A stretch of 64,000 nucleotides of DNA from Methylomonas sp. (GTDB lineage Bacteria; Pseudomonadota; Gammaproteobacteria; Methylococcales; Methylomonadaceae): NCBI RefSeq assembly GCF_023228165.1, contig NZ_JALOBS010000027.1, positions 4,361 to 68,360 of the forward strand, read 5' to 3'. Each line of letters opens with the position of its first letter. Within the stretch, counting starts at the first letter, position 1. The notes under the pieces are model-generated. The model was given only the letters and a program-made list of their open reading frames with translations. It was not told the DNA's origin and made no database searches. Of this stretch, positions 25,301 to 34,993 are shown piece after piece. Made by a program: the position numbers and the translations under genes.

Positions 25301-27841
25301 ATGAATACGAAACAAACCCTGGTTGTTATAGGCAACGGCATGGTCGGCCAGCATTTTCTGACCAAGCTGGTCGAAAGCGCAGCCAAAGATCATTTCCATA
25401 TTGTCACTTTTTGTGAAGAACCCAGAGCCGCTTACGACCGGGTACATTTGTCGGAATACTTTACCGGGAAAAGCGCCGAAGACTTATCCTTGGTCAGCGC
25501 CGATTTTTTCGCCGAACACGGTATCGAAATTCATCTGGGCGACAAAGCCGCCACTATTGATCGCCAACAAAAACAGGTCACCTCCGCCAAGGGCGTGGTC
25601 ATCCGCTACGACAAACTGGTATTGGCGACCGGCTCTTATCCTTTTGTGCCGCCGGTACCCGGCCATGAAAGGGCCCAATGCCTGGTCTACCGGACCATAG
25701 AAGATTTGGAAGCCATTAAAGCCGCCGCGGAAAACTCCAAAATCGGCACGGTGGTGGGCGGCGGCTTATTAGGTCTGGAAGCCGCCAAGGCTTTAACCGA
25801 TTTAGGTCTGGAAACCCATGTAGTGGAATTCGCCCCCCGGTTGATGGCCGTGCAATTGGATGACGGCGGAGGGGCGATGTTGAGACACAAAATCCAGGCC
25901 CTGGGTGTCAAAGTACATCTGAATAAAAACACCAGCCTGATCGATGATGGCGAACAGTGCCTGCATAAAATGAATTTCGCCGACGGCGAAGTGCTGGAAA
26001 CCGACTTGATTCTGTTTTCCGCCGGCATCCGCCCACGCGACGATATTGCCCGAGCCTGCGGACTGGAAATCGGTCCGCGCGGCGGCATTGTCATCGATAA
26101 TCAATGCAAGACCTCCGACCCGCATATTTATGCCATAGGCGAATGCGCCTTGTGGAACGGCCAGATTTTCGGCTTGGTCGCGCCCGGCTATACCATGGCC
26201 AGAACCGTCGCCGCCGATTTATCCGGTACGGAAGCCAGTTTTACCGGCGCGGACATGAGTACCAAGCTGAAGTTAATGGGGGTGGATGTGGCCAGTATCG
26301 GCGACGCCCATGCCAGGACCCAGGGCGCAATGGTTTACACCTATCAAAACGGCTCCAGAGAAATATACAAACGTTTGGTGGTCAGCCAGGACAAAAAACA
26401 ATTACTGGGCGCGGTACTGGTGGGCGAGGCCTCCGGCTACAGCACCTTGTTGCAATACTGTTTAAACGGCATCGAGTTGCCGGAAAATCCGGATGCGCTG
26501 ATTTTACCGCAACGCTCCGACGAATCGGTCGGCTTGGGGCCGGATGCCCTGCCCGCCTCGGCGCAAATTTGTTCCTGCCATGACGTCAGCAAAGGCCAAA
26601 TCTGCGGCGCCATCGAAGCCGGCTGCACCACAATCGGACAACTCAAATCCGCAACCAAAGCCGCTAGCGGCTGCGGTGGTTGCGCGCCTTTGTTGAAATC
26701 GGTATTGGATTGCGAACTGATCAAATTGGGCGTGGAAGTCAGTACCGATATTTGCGAGCATTTCCCGCACACTCGCCAGGATTTGTACAACCTGATCATG
26801 GTGGAACAAATCAAGACCTTCGACGACTTGCTGGACAAGCACGGCCGCGGCCTGGGCTGCGAAGTCTGTAAACAGGCGGTGGGCTCGATTCTGGCGTCGT
26901 ATTGGAACGACTATATTCTGGAAAAACCTCACATCGGTTTACAGGACACCAACGACACCTATTTGGCCAATATGCAAAAAGACGGCACCTATTCGGTAGT
27001 GCCACGGGTGACCGGCGGCGAAATCACCCCGGACGGCTTGATTGCACTGGGGCAAGTAGCGAAAAAATACGGTCTATACACTAAAATCACCGGTGGTCAA
27101 CGGGTGGATTTATTCGGCGCCCGCGTCGAGCAATTACCCTTGATCTGGAACGAGCTGATCGAGGCCGGTTTCGAATCCGGCCATGCCTACGGCAAATCGT
27201 TGCGTACGGTCAAATCCTGCGTCGGCAGTACCTGGTGTCGGTTCGGTATCGACGACAGCGTCGGCCTGGCTATTGAGCTGGAAAATCGCTATAAGGGTTT
27301 ACGTGCACCGCACAAAATCAAATTTGCCGTTTCCGGCTGTACCCGCGAATGCGCCGAGGCGCAAGGCAAGGATATCGGCGTGATTGCCACCGAAAACGGC
27401 TGGAATTTGTACGTCTGCGGCAACGGCGGCATGAAACCAAGGCACGCGGATTTGTTTGCCACCAATCTGGACAAGGCAACCTTGATTAAATACATCGACC
27501 GGGTGCTGATTTTTTATGTGCGCACCGCGGCGCGCCTGCAACGCACATCGGTGTGGATGGAAAACATGGAAGGCGGTCTGGATTATCTGAAAGCGGTGAT
27601 TCTGGAAGACCGACTGGGACTGGCCGACGAATTGGAGCAACAGATGCAACACGTCATCGACACCTATCAATGCGAATGGAAAACCACCCTACAGGACGAA
27701 CAAAAACTGAAACGATTCCGCCACTTTGTCAACAGCGACCAAGCCGACGACAACGTGGTATTCGTGGAGGAACGCGGCCAAGTGCGCCCGGCCAATGTCG
27801 AAGAACGCAAACACTTTAAACTGATCGAAGAGGCGGCATAA
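25301..27841 (+). CDS. nirB: Assimilatory nitrite reductase (NADH), large subunit
   Basis: Reduces nitrite to ammonium with NADH in the cytoplasm. The 846-residue product has an N-terminal FAD fold (VIGNGMVGQH), NAD fold (GTVVGGGLLGLEAAKAL) and a BFD-like [2Fe-2S] domain (CSCHDVSKGQ then SGCGGCAPLL). The C-terminal siroheme/[4Fe-4S] domain shows CVGSTWC and SGCTRECAEAQ. I chose ATG 25301, the start of the FAD fold, with gaggtcaggt upstream. A longer frame to 25166 runs through the leader terminator. It overlaps nirD by one base (TAATG). Confidence 0.96.
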   Translation: MNTKQTLVVIGNGMVGQHFLTKLVESAAKDHFHIVTFCEEPRAAYDRVHLSEYFTGKSAEDLSLVSADFFAEHGIEIHLGDKAATIDRQQKQVTSAKGVVIRYDKLVLATGSYPFVPPVPGHERAQCLVYRTIEDLEAIKAAAENSKIGTVVGGGLLGLEAAKALTDLGLETHVVEFAPRLMAVQLDDGGGAMLRHKIQALGVKVHLNKNTSLIDDGEQCLHKMNFADGEVLETDLILFSAGIRPRDDIARACGLEIGPRGGIVIDNQCKTSDPHIYAIGECALWNGQIFGLVAPGYTMARTVAADLSGTEASFTGADMSTKLKLMGVDVASIGDAHARTQGAMVYTYQNGSREIYKRLVVSQDKKQLLGAVLVGEASGYSTLLQYCLNGIELPENPDALILPQRSDESVGLGPDALPASAQICSCHDVSKGQICGAIEAGCTTIGQLKSATKAASGCGGCAPLLKSVLDCELIKLGVEVSTDICEHFPHTRQDLYNLIMVEQIKTFDDLLDKHGRGLGCEVCKQAVGSILASYWNDYILEKPHIGLQDTNDTYLANMQKDGTYSVVPRVTGGEITPDGLIALGQVAKKYGLYTKITGGQRVDLFGARVEQLPLIWNELIEAGFESGHAYGKSLRTVKSCVGSTWCRFGIDDSVGLAIELENRYKGLRAPHKIKFAVSGCTRECAEAQGKDIGVIATENGWNLYVCGNGGMKPRHADLFATNLDKATLIKYIDRVLIFYVRTAARLQRTSVWMENMEGGLDYLKAVILEDRLGLADELEQQMQHVIDTYQCEWKTTLQDEQKLKRFRHFVNSDQADDNVVFVEERGQVRPANVEERKHFKLIEEAA

Positions 27842-28173
27842 TGAGTAAATGGATAGATGTCTGCCATATCGACGACCTGCAACCGGATTCCGGCGTCTGC
27901 GCTTTGGTGGAGGGTCGGCAGATAGCGATTTTTTACCTGCCGAGACTAAATGCCGTGTACGCTATCGGTAATTTCGACCCCTTTAGCGAGGCCAATGTGC
28001 TTTCGCGCGGCATGGTGGGCGATTTGGGCGGCCAGCTCATGCTGGCTTCACCTATGTACAAGCAGCATTTCAATCTGCAAACCGGCATTTGTTTTGAAGA
28101 TGCCGCTATCAGTGTACCCGCTTACCCGGCTCGGATCGACAACGACCGAGTCGCAATCCGGATGTCGGAGTAA
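27841..28173 (+). CDS. nirD: Nitrite reductase small subunit
   Basis: The 110-residue Rieske-like small subunit pairs with NirB. The ligand pattern of a true Rieske cluster is absent, as is usual for NirD. Recognisable parts are CALVEGRQIAIFYLP, YAIGNFDPFSEANVLSRG and LQTGICFEDAAISVPAYP. It starts at the A of the nirB stop (TAATG), so translation is coupled, and is followed three bases later by a PhzF-like gene. Confidence 0.94.
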   Translation: MSKWIDVCHIDDLQPDSGVCALVEGRQIAIFYLPRLNAVYAIGNFDPFSEANVLSRGMVGDLGGQLMLASPMYKQHFNLQTGICFEDAAISVPAYPARIDNDRVAIRMSE

Positions 28174-28176
28174 ATT

Positions 28177-29094
28177 ATGAAATACCACTATTACATTGCC
28201 GATGCGTTCACCAATCAGCTGTTCAACGGTGCGCAGATTGCGGTGTTTCCCGCTGCGGATGGTTTAAGTAGCGAAACCATGGCCGCGATTGCCAAGGAAC
28301 TCAACCTGACTGAAACGGTGTTCGTGTTCCACGAACATGGCGCTGAAAATCGGCGCCGAATGCGTATTTTTTCACCGTTGCGGGAAATCGATTTCGCCGG
28401 CCACCCGATTATCGCCACGGCTTTTATATTGGCCGAATGCGGCGATATCGCGCTCAGCCAAGCGCTGACTAAAATCGTTTTGGAGCAAAATAGCGGACCG
28501 GTCGAAGTGAATATTTCCAGCGAGGCGGGCAAACCCAGTTTCGTGCAACTCAGCCGCAGCGACAGCGCCATCATCGATAGGTTTGCCCCTACCGATGAAG
28601 AATTATGCCAGTTTCTGGGCTTGCAGATCGCCGATCTGGATCATAAAAAATATTCGCCGCGCCTGGTTTCTTGCGGGTTTCCGTATTTAATCGTACCGGT
28701 GTGGAATTACGAATCGGTACGCAAGGCCCGCTTCAATTATCCTAACTGGAGTCAATCGGCCGCCCCGCAAACCGCCGCACAGGAAATCCTGTTATTTGCG
28801 CCCAAATCGCCCAACCCGGATGCCGATTTCAATGCCCGCCTGTTGGGTCCGAATATCAGCTTGCAGGACGACCCGCCGGTCGGTAGCGCCATGCCGGCCT
28901 TTTGCAGTTATCTATGTTCCTTTGAACGCACCCAAAAAGGCACCCATAGCTTCTCGGTTGAGCGTGGCGAAATGTCGACCCGTCGCAGCCTGCTGCAGCT
29001 GGAAATGGATAACAAACAACAAGAAAAACTGACCATTCGCATTGGCGGCCAGGCAGTCATTTTTGCGGAAGGCAGCATCAATATTCCGGCGTGA
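28177..29094 (+). CDS. PhzF-family isomerase-like protein
   Basis: The 305-residue product is a PhzF/diaminopimelate-epimerase-fold protein with IADAFTNQLFNGAQIAVF at the N-terminus. The conserved Glu-containing segment is LNLTETVFVF, and EIDFAGHPIIATAF is typical. Family members isomerise or epimerise small carboxylates, but the substrate of this one is not known. It lies three bases after nirD and is probably co-transcribed with nirBD. Several nitrate loci carry unrelated accessory genes here, so a nitrogen role is only a guess. Confidence 0.85.
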   Translation: MKYHYYIADAFTNQLFNGAQIAVFPAADGLSSETMAAIAKELNLTETVFVFHEHGAENRRRMRIFSPLREIDFAGHPIIATAFILAECGDIALSQALTKIVLEQNSGPVEVNISSEAGKPSFVQLSRSDSAIIDRFAPTDEELCQFLGLQIADLDHKKYSPRLVSCGFPYLIVPVWNYESVRKARFNYPNWSQSAAPQTAAQEILLFAPKSPNPDADFNARLLGPNISLQDDPPVGSAMPAFCSYLCSFERTQKGTHSFSVERGEMSTRRSLLQLEMDNKQQEKLTIRIGGQAVIFAEGSINIPA

Positions 29095-29763
29095 TTGCAC
29101 CCGGACTGTTCCAGCGTCGGCAGACAGAAAAAATGCAAAATTCGGCCGGAAACCAAGTCATTGGTTTGCTGGTTCCGGAAAAAACCGCTCCGTTGACCGC
29201 TGGAATCATCAAACCGGTACTCAGTCCGAAACGCGCTAGCACCAAGCGGCAACCCGATGTTAACTGCCAGCGTTGCCGTAACGGCTTGGATAAGTTATCC
29301 GACTGGCGTTCTGCGACAACGCAGTCCTAATAATCTCCGTTCTCACCACCGCGCTGCACGGTCCGGCTAGCTGCCAACGGCTAAATAACGCCGAAATAGC
29401 AAGTTAGTATTGCCCTGTTCTGGACCGGCAAACACATTTTGGGTCGACCGCCATGGTGGATCGATTGCCCCACTTAATTGTGTACCGTACTTCGGCTTAT
29501 CTTTTCATCATTCTGAATGGCATTGGCATAAGAAATAGCGATCCTGCCACCCTATTGCCAGCGCCCTCAGCAGCCGCGGAAAAAACCGATAGAAACGCCT
29601 AAGACCGGACAAGGCATAAGTGGGAAACCATCATGATTCGCTCCGGTGATACAAAGATCGGCATGACGCATCGATATTGCGTTGCCTGGCAAACCATATT
29701 GGTGCATCATTACTCCAATAACGCCTCATTTTGGGGCGAATATCGCCTGCCGGGAGAGTGAGC
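29095..29763. other. Intergenic stretch before amtB
   Basis: No well supported gene. A GTG-started frame (29091-29330, 79 codons) overlaps the end of the PhzF gene by four bases and lacks homology I know. An imperfect hairpin (29139-29178) lies inside it. An NtrC-like box is at 29691-29707. The amtB ribosome site is at 29751-29757. Confidence 0.45.
29691..29707. promoter_or_regulatory. NtrC-like box upstream of amtB
   Basis: aaaccatattggtgcat has a perfect right half (ggtgca) and a partial left half. The core accatattgg recurs upstream of ntrB at 30871-30881. It lies about 57 bases before the amtB ATG. I found no acceptable -24/-12 promoter at a fitting distance, so the promoter itself is unclear. 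Confidence 0.5.
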
Positions 29764-30450
29764 ATGCCGAGATACCGCCCTATCGTTGCAATTGCCGCCT
29801 GTCTCGGTTTAGGGTTTTGGCCCCACTTAGCCAGCGCAGACCAATTAAATGCAGCAGATTCGGCTTGGATCTTGACCGCCTCGGGACTCGTGTTATTCAT
29901 GACCGTGCCCGGCCTGGCCTTGTTTTATGGCGACTTGGTACGCACCAAAAACGTGCTTTCAGTATTGATGCAGTGTTTTGCGATTACCTCTTTGGTATCG
30001 GTTTTGTGGTTGTTCGGCGGATACAGTCTGGCATTGAGCGATGGCGGCAGTTGGCAGAAGGTATTGGGCGGTTTTTCCGAATTTTCTTTGCTGGGCATAA
30101 ACGCCGACAGCGTCAAGGACAATCTGCCGGAAACCGTGTTCTGTATGTATCGCCTGACCCTTGCGATTTTTGCGTCCGCCTTGATCGTAGGTGACGTCGC
30201 CGAACGTATGAAATTCTCTGCCTTACTGTGGTTTGTGACCTGTTGGGAGTTTTTGATTTATGTACCCGTCTGCCATTGGATCTGGAGTGGCGGATTGAGC
30301 TTTGCCATTTTGAAATTGCTCGATAAAACCCTGGGGCTGCGCGTCAGTATCGGCGATGAAACAGAGGGCCTGGATATTTCTCGGCACAACCAGCAAGGAT
30401 ACAACCAGCAAGGATACAACCTGCGATCCACCCATCCCTTAAGCCTATAA
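29764..30450 (+). pseudogene. amtB: Ammonium transporter AmtB lacking its middle
   Basis: The 228-residue frame has a normal AmtB start: signal peptide to residue 24, TVPGLALFYGDLVR, DVAERMKFSALLWF and VPVCHWIWSGG at 167-177. It then jumps at about base 30294 to the normal C-terminal segment (LSFAILKLLDKTLGLRVS, then EGLDISRH). AmtB is usually about 400 residues, so roughly half, including the inner channel helices, is missing without loss of frame. A 15-base tandem duplication (30388-30417) adds a second QQGYN. It cannot form a normal channel. The deletion may be real or an assembly error. Confidence 0.8.
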
Positions 30451-30470
30451 CCGATACCCAGGAGTCAGTC

Positions 30471-30836
30471 ATGCGCGCTTTGAATAAAACCTCCTGTTTA
30501 AAAGCTACCGCACTATTTTGGGGCTTTATCTGGTTTGCCGGATTTTCGAATACCAGCATTGCCCTAGATATCAATCAAGCATCCCAGCAAATTAAAACAC
30601 GCGCTTGCAAAGATAATCTAACCGTCGATCAGGCTTTGGAAAAATCGATAAAAAGCCATTCGCAACGGGATATCGGCTGGCGTTCATTTCAGGAGGACGA
30701 CCATTACGATGTTGAACGTGCCGTATTGATTAACAAAGCCATGGAGCTACGCTACCGTTGGCGAGTATTTGCAGACGGCAGTATTCAACCCCAAAGCAAA
30801 CGTGCAGAAAATTTATGCCGTCTCGATACAGACTGA
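30471..30836 (+). CDS. Small exported protein of unknown function
   Basis: The 121-residue product has a signal segment (LFWGFIWFAGFSNTSIA) followed by a mature part with two Cys (TRACKDN, ENLCRLD) and a hydrophilic pattern (HSQRDIGWRSFQEDDHYDVERAVLI). I do not recognise the family. A good ribosome site (aggag) lies six bases before ATG 30471. It sits 20 bases after the truncated amtB and 110 bases before ntrB, so a link to nitrogen regulation is possible but unproven. Confidence 0.7.
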   Translation: MRALNKTSCLKATALFWGFIWFAGFSNTSIALDINQASQQIKTRACKDNLTVDQALEKSIKSHSQRDIGWRSFQEDDHYDVERAVLINKAMELRYRWRVFADGSIQPQSKRAENLCRLDTD

Positions 30837-30867
30837 TCGCACCATAACAAGACGCCCACCCAGATGA

Positions 30868-30885
30868 GCGCACCATATTGGGTCA
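30868..30885. promoter_or_regulatory. NtrC-like box upstream of ntrB
   Basis: agcgcaccatattgggtc has a good left half (gcacc) and shares the core accatattgg with the amtB box. It lies about 60 bases before the ntrB start, consistent with autoregulation by NtrC, which is common in this family. The right half (gggtca) is imperfect. Confidence 0.5.
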
Positions 30886-30946
30886 ACAAGTTTATCTTAA
30901 CCCTATCCCTGCCCGCATCCCTGCATTGTTATTTGCGGCACATTAA

Positions 30947-32056
30947 TTGCTAAATAATAAGACAGCCATTCTTAAACCATTTGTTACTGTGTATAAAAAA
31001 ATACTCGACCATCTCAATGAGGCGATCCTGCTCTTCGATCGAGAGTTTCGCTTAACCTATATTAACCCTGCCGGCGAAATACTGTTTGCCGACAGCGCCA
31101 AACATTTGGTGGGTCACCTTGCCCAAAAACTGTTTAAAACCGCCCACCCCTTACTGTTCCGTGATTTATTACTGCGCTTGAACCAAAACGAACCGCTGGT
31201 TGACAGAGAATTGATACTTGAATGTATGAATCAGCCCATCACGGTCAACATGAGTGCCACGCCGATTCTGGAAAACGGGGTTCTATCGGAGGTTTTGATT
31301 GAATTGCAACAAGTAGACCGGCATTTACGTATCACAAAGGAAGAACAGTTATTAGCCCAACAAAATACCAGCCGCATGCTGGTGCGCGGCCTGGCGCACG
31401 AAATTAAGAACCCGCTCGGCGGCTTGCGAGGCGCGGCCCAATTGTTGGCTCTGGAACTACAAGATGCCGAATTGAAGGAATACACCCAAATCATCATTGC
31501 GGAATCCGATCGGCTACAGGAGTTGATGGACAAAATGCTCGGCCCTAACAAACCAGCCCATAAACACCCGCTGAACATCCATGAAGTGCTGGAGCGCGTG
31601 CGACATTTAGTTGCCGTGGAAGCCGGCAGCAACATCAGCCTTAAAACCGATTACGACCCCAGCATTCCTGAGCTGTTTGCGGATAAAAATCAAATGATAC
31701 AAGCCTTGTTGAACATTGTCCGCAATGCGATTCAAGCCTTGCAATCCGCTGGCCAAATTATTCTAAAAACCCGTATTCAGCGCCATATGACCATAGGTCG
31801 CAAACTCTACAAGCTGGCGGTCAAAATAGACATTATCGATAACGGCCCCGGTATACAGCCAGGCTTGATGGGACAAATTTTTTATCCAATGATTACCGGC
31901 CGCGCCGAAGGCACCGGCCTGGGATTATCCATTGCTCAATCGTTGATTAACCAGCACAACGGCTTAATTGAATGCGAAAGCGAACCCGGAAACACCGTTT
32001 TTTCAATTTTTTTACCCATCATGGATCAGTCCGAGAAAACAGCACCCAGCCGATGA
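30947..32056 (+). CDS. ntrB: Nitrogen regulation sensor kinase NtrB
   Basis: The 369-residue cytosolic histidine kinase controls NtrC according to nitrogen state. It has an N-terminal PAS-type domain (ILLFDREFRLTYINPAGE), the phospho-accepting His151 in AHEIKNPLGGLRGAAQLL, and catalytic boxes NIVRNAIQAL, DNGPGI and GTGLGLSIAQSL. It starts at TTG 30947 in the best reading. A GTG at 30989 would shorten it, and no strong ribosome site decides between them. It is followed after 47 bases by ntrC. Confidence 0.92.
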   Translation: MLNNKTAILKPFVTVYKKILDHLNEAILLFDREFRLTYINPAGEILFADSAKHLVGHLAQKLFKTAHPLLFRDLLLRLNQNEPLVDRELILECMNQPITVNMSATPILENGVLSEVLIELQQVDRHLRITKEEQLLAQQNTSRMLVRGLAHEIKNPLGGLRGAAQLLALELQDAELKEYTQIIIAESDRLQELMDKMLGPNKPAHKHPLNIHEVLERVRHLVAVEAGSNISLKTDYDPSIPELFADKNQMIQALLNIVRNAIQALQSAGQIILKTRIQRHMTIGRKLYKLAVKIDIIDNGPGIQPGLMGQIFYPMITGRAEGTGLGLSIAQSLINQHNGLIECESEPGNTVFSIFLPIMDQSEKTAPSR

Positions 32057-32103
32057 TGGGCTTGTTTGGATAATGATGACTACTTTACGATATGGAGACG
32101 ATC

Positions 32104-33519
32104 ATGCCACTGCCAGATAAAGTCTGGATTGTCGATGATGACAAATCGATACGCTGGGTGCTTGAAAAAGCCCTGCAAAAAGCCAGCATCGAAACGCTTT
32201 GCTTTTCCAACGCGGCCGACTTATTAAAAGAATTGGCGCACGACTTGCCGCACGTCCTGATTACCGACATCCGCATGCCGGGCATGGACGGCTTTGAACT
32301 GTTAAAGAAAATCCAACAGGATTATCCGTCCTTGCCGGTGATTATCATGACGGCGCATTCCGACCTGGAAAGCGCCGTCTCGGCCTTTCACGGCGGTGCA
32401 TTCGAGTATTTGCCCAAACCGTTCGACGTCAATGAAGTGGTCGAAACCGTGCATCGCGCCTGCCTGCACAGCAAACAGCAAAACAACACTGAATCACCGC
32501 CGGAGGGGATGGGCGATACGCCGGAAATTATTGGCGAAGCGCCCGCCATGCAGGAAGTATTCCGTGCCATAGGCCGGTTGGCACGCTCGCACATTACCGT
32601 ACTGATCAACGGCGAATCCGGCACCGGCAAAGAATTGGTTGCCAAAGCCCTGCACCGGCATAGCCCGCGTTCCCAGCAGCCTTTTGTGGCGCTAAACATG
32701 GCAGCCATTCCCAAGGATTTAATGGAATCGGAGTTATTCGGCCATGAAAAAGGCGCATTTACCGGTGCCCAGGCCCGCCGTATAGGCCGCTTTGAACAAT
32801 CTAACAACGGCACCTTATTTCTGGATGAGATCGGCGACATGCCGGCCGAATTGCAAACCCGTCTGCTGCGGGTACTGGCGGATAACGAGTTTTATCCGGT
32901 GGGCGCGCATGCAGCGGTCAAGGTAAACGTCCGCATCATTGCCGCGACCCACCAAAATCTGGAAGTGCTTGTGGCGCAAGGCCGGTTTCGGGAAGATTTA
33001 TTCCACCGCTTGAATGTGATCCGCATTCATATCCCACCCTTGCGCGAACGCAGACAGGACATTGGCTTGCTAATGCGACATTTTCTGTACCAAAGCGCAC
33101 GGGAATTAGGGACGGAAGTCAAAACTCTGAAACCGGAAGCCGAGGCCTTTTTAAGCAACTTGCGGTGGCCGGGCAACGTCCGCCAGCTGGAAAACACCTG
33201 CCGCTGGCTAACAGTGATGGCATCTGGCCGGGAAATCCATATCGAAGACTTGCCGCCCGAGTTGAGCCAAAGCCCGGCCGACCCCCAAGGCGAAGCCGGT
33301 CAACACGACTGGGAAGACCTGTTGCAAAGCTGGATTAAGCAACAGCTGGCCACGGGCAAGCACGATATCGCCAAACAGGCCATAGCCAGCGTGGAAACGT
33401 TATTGATACAAACCGCGCTGCAACATACCCACGGCCGCAAACATGAAGCCGCGTTATTACTGGGTTACGGCAGGAATACCCTGACGCGCAAACTGAAAGA
33501 ATTGGACATAGAGGACTAA
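32104..33519 (+). CDS. ntrC: Nitrogen regulation response regulator NtrC
   Basis: The 471-residue activator of sigma-54 promoters has a receiver domain with Asp55 (ITDIRMPGMDG) and conserved Lys in LPKPFD. The AAA+ domain shows Walker A GESGTGKELV, the sigma-54-contacting GAFTGA, and Walker B LFLDEIGD. A Fis-type DNA-binding end reads HGRKHEAALLLGYGRNTLTRKL. I chose ATG 32104, with ggag upstream, over ATG 32092, which would add METI. It probably drives nrtA and nirB in this window. Confidence 0.95.
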   Translation: MPLPDKVWIVDDDKSIRWVLEKALQKASIETLCFSNAADLLKELAHDLPHVLITDIRMPGMDGFELLKKIQQDYPSLPVIIMTAHSDLESAVSAFHGGAFEYLPKPFDVNEVVETVHRACLHSKQQNNTESPPEGMGDTPEIIGEAPAMQEVFRAIGRLARSHITVLINGESGTGKELVAKALHRHSPRSQQPFVALNMAAIPKDLMESELFGHEKGAFTGAQARRIGRFEQSNNGTLFLDEIGDMPAELQTRLLRVLADNEFYPVGAHAAVKVNVRIIAATHQNLEVLVAQGRFREDLFHRLNVIRIHIPPLRERRQDIGLLMRHFLYQSARELGTEVKTLKPEAEAFLSNLRWPGNVRQLENTCRWLTVMASGREIHIEDLPPELSQSPADPQGEAGQHDWEDLLQSWIKQQLATGKHDIAKQAIASVETLLIQTALQHTHGRKHEAALLLGYGRNTLTRKLKELDIED

Positions 33520-33614
33520 CCTCAGCGCCATTTAGAATTTTTATCTGCTTAAAACATCGGTGTATACTCCTGCCAATTGAATCAACATTTTCAACACGGC
33601 AGGGTTTAAATCTC

Positions 33615-34973
33615 ATGGCAGATAAAATGGTAAGCAAACATCTGGTAAATCTTGAAAAGCAATTTGCCACGACGGACCCTGTGTTACAAAAAGCGGTGAA
33701 AGTGTTCCAGGAGCTGGACGAACTGGAATTCGAAATGGCGTTGATCGATCCCGAGGAGACCACGGCCCGCAGAAGTTCTTGGTGGCCGCTGATCAGTACC
33801 TTGGGCGGCTATTCTCCAGCCAAATCGGAATTTTTAAACCGCTTCCTCGGGGTACCCCTGCACACCACCCGGCATAAATTCACGGTCTTGCAATACACCC
33901 CGCAAACCACCAGCGCCACCCTGCCCGGCACGGCATTGGACGCCGATCACCGTTTGCCTTTTTACCAAGTCAGCCGCGATATTGAGCAAACCAACCCCGG
34001 CGAAGGCAGCAAGGTTAATAGCTACCTGGAATTGGTTACGGTCAACAGCAACAAATTAAAGAATAAACTGATCATCGACACGCCGGTATTAAATCCGGCT
34101 ACCGAAAATGCCGTTAACGGCTTATTACGCCAACACGTGATTGCCATATCAGACTTGGTATTGGTGTTTACCGATTTATTCGAAACGGACCCGGAATTCA
34201 ATAAAGATGTGATCGCCAGCATCATAAAGTATCAAGACACCAACAAATTTTTGTTTGTCATCGATCATTCCGAGCTCAGTCTGGACCAGAATAAATCGCA
34301 GGAAATCATCGCCTCCTGGCAGCGGCGCTTGGCTGAATTCGGCATTTTTACCGGTCACTATGTGGTGTTGTCGCAAAACGGCGACGACTCGCAAATCGAG
34401 CAACGCGTCAACAACTTGAATAACGACCGCTCCTATCGCATTTTAGAATCGTTGGAAAACAGCATACGCTCTGTCGACGATGTGGTGATGGACGAAGTGG
34501 AATCGGCAATTACTCTTTGGAAAGAACGTTGCAATGCCACCACGTTGATCATCCTCAGCTTTATTATCATGCTGATTTTATTTGCCGAGATCGCCGTCGG
34601 CATATTGGACCTGTTTTTCGACCCCATCATCGGCCCGCTTATCATTTTGGCGCTGATCGCATTTCTAACACCCATACACATGATCGTCAGCCGGGTACAT
34701 GCCAAATTTATTATCAATCAGCTACATAAACGCCAGAAAAAATTGAACCTTAGCGAGGATTTAGCGGGATTATTCGAAAAAAGCCTGAGTTTCTGGCGAG
34801 TAATATTGCCCATTACCCAACCGGTTGGCAAAACCAAGAAAAATCGCAAAAAACTGAATCATTTATTGGAACAAACCAAAGATTTAGTTCAGGCCCTTAA
34901 CGATCAGTTCAGTCGCAGCCAGTTTCAAGAATACCCGTCCTCTTATGAGCCACAATCCGGCGAAGAATATTGA
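33615..34973 (+). CDS. Degenerate dynamin-like membrane protein
   Basis: The 452-residue product has a dynamin-like layout: a P-loop-like GGYSPAKSEFLNRFLG, a switch region (HTTRHKF), IIDTPVLNPATEN, and a beta strand ending FVIDHSE. A central membrane hairpin lies at about residues 310-360 (TLIILSFIIMLILFAEIAV then LIILALIAFLTPIHMIV), with a basic tail. The P-loop has Ala where the last Gly is expected (PAKS), the DTPG motif reads DTPV, and no clear N/TKxD motif is seen. It may bind GTP weakly or not at all. It stands alone before a small membrane protein. Confidence 0.7.
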   Translation: MADKMVSKHLVNLEKQFATTDPVLQKAVKVFQELDELEFEMALIDPEETTARRSSWWPLISTLGGYSPAKSEFLNRFLGVPLHTTRHKFTVLQYTPQTTSATLPGTALDADHRLPFYQVSRDIEQTNPGEGSKVNSYLELVTVNSNKLKNKLIIDTPVLNPATENAVNGLLRQHVIAISDLVLVFTDLFETDPEFNKDVIASIIKYQDTNKFLFVIDHSELSLDQNKSQEIIASWQRRLAEFGIFTGHYVVLSQNGDDSQIEQRVNNLNNDRSYRILESLENSIRSVDDVVMDEVESAITLWKERCNATTLIILSFIIMLILFAEIAVGILDLFFDPIIGPLIILALIAFLTPIHMIVSRVHAKFIINQLHKRQKKLNLSEDLAGLFEKSLSFWRVILPITQPVGKTKKNRKKLNHLLEQTKDLVQALNDQFSRSQFQEYPSSYEPQSGEEY

Positions 34974-34993
34974 TCATTTAATTCGTAATAGTT

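Noticed and set aside
29091..29330. GTG-started frame after the PhzF gene
   Set aside because: The GTGA overlap is suggestive, but the product has no recognisable pattern and contains a hairpin.
29732..29747. Sigma-54-like GG-N10-GC before amtB
   Set aside because: The predicted start would fall on the ribosome site, seven bases before the ATG, and the match to consensus is weak.
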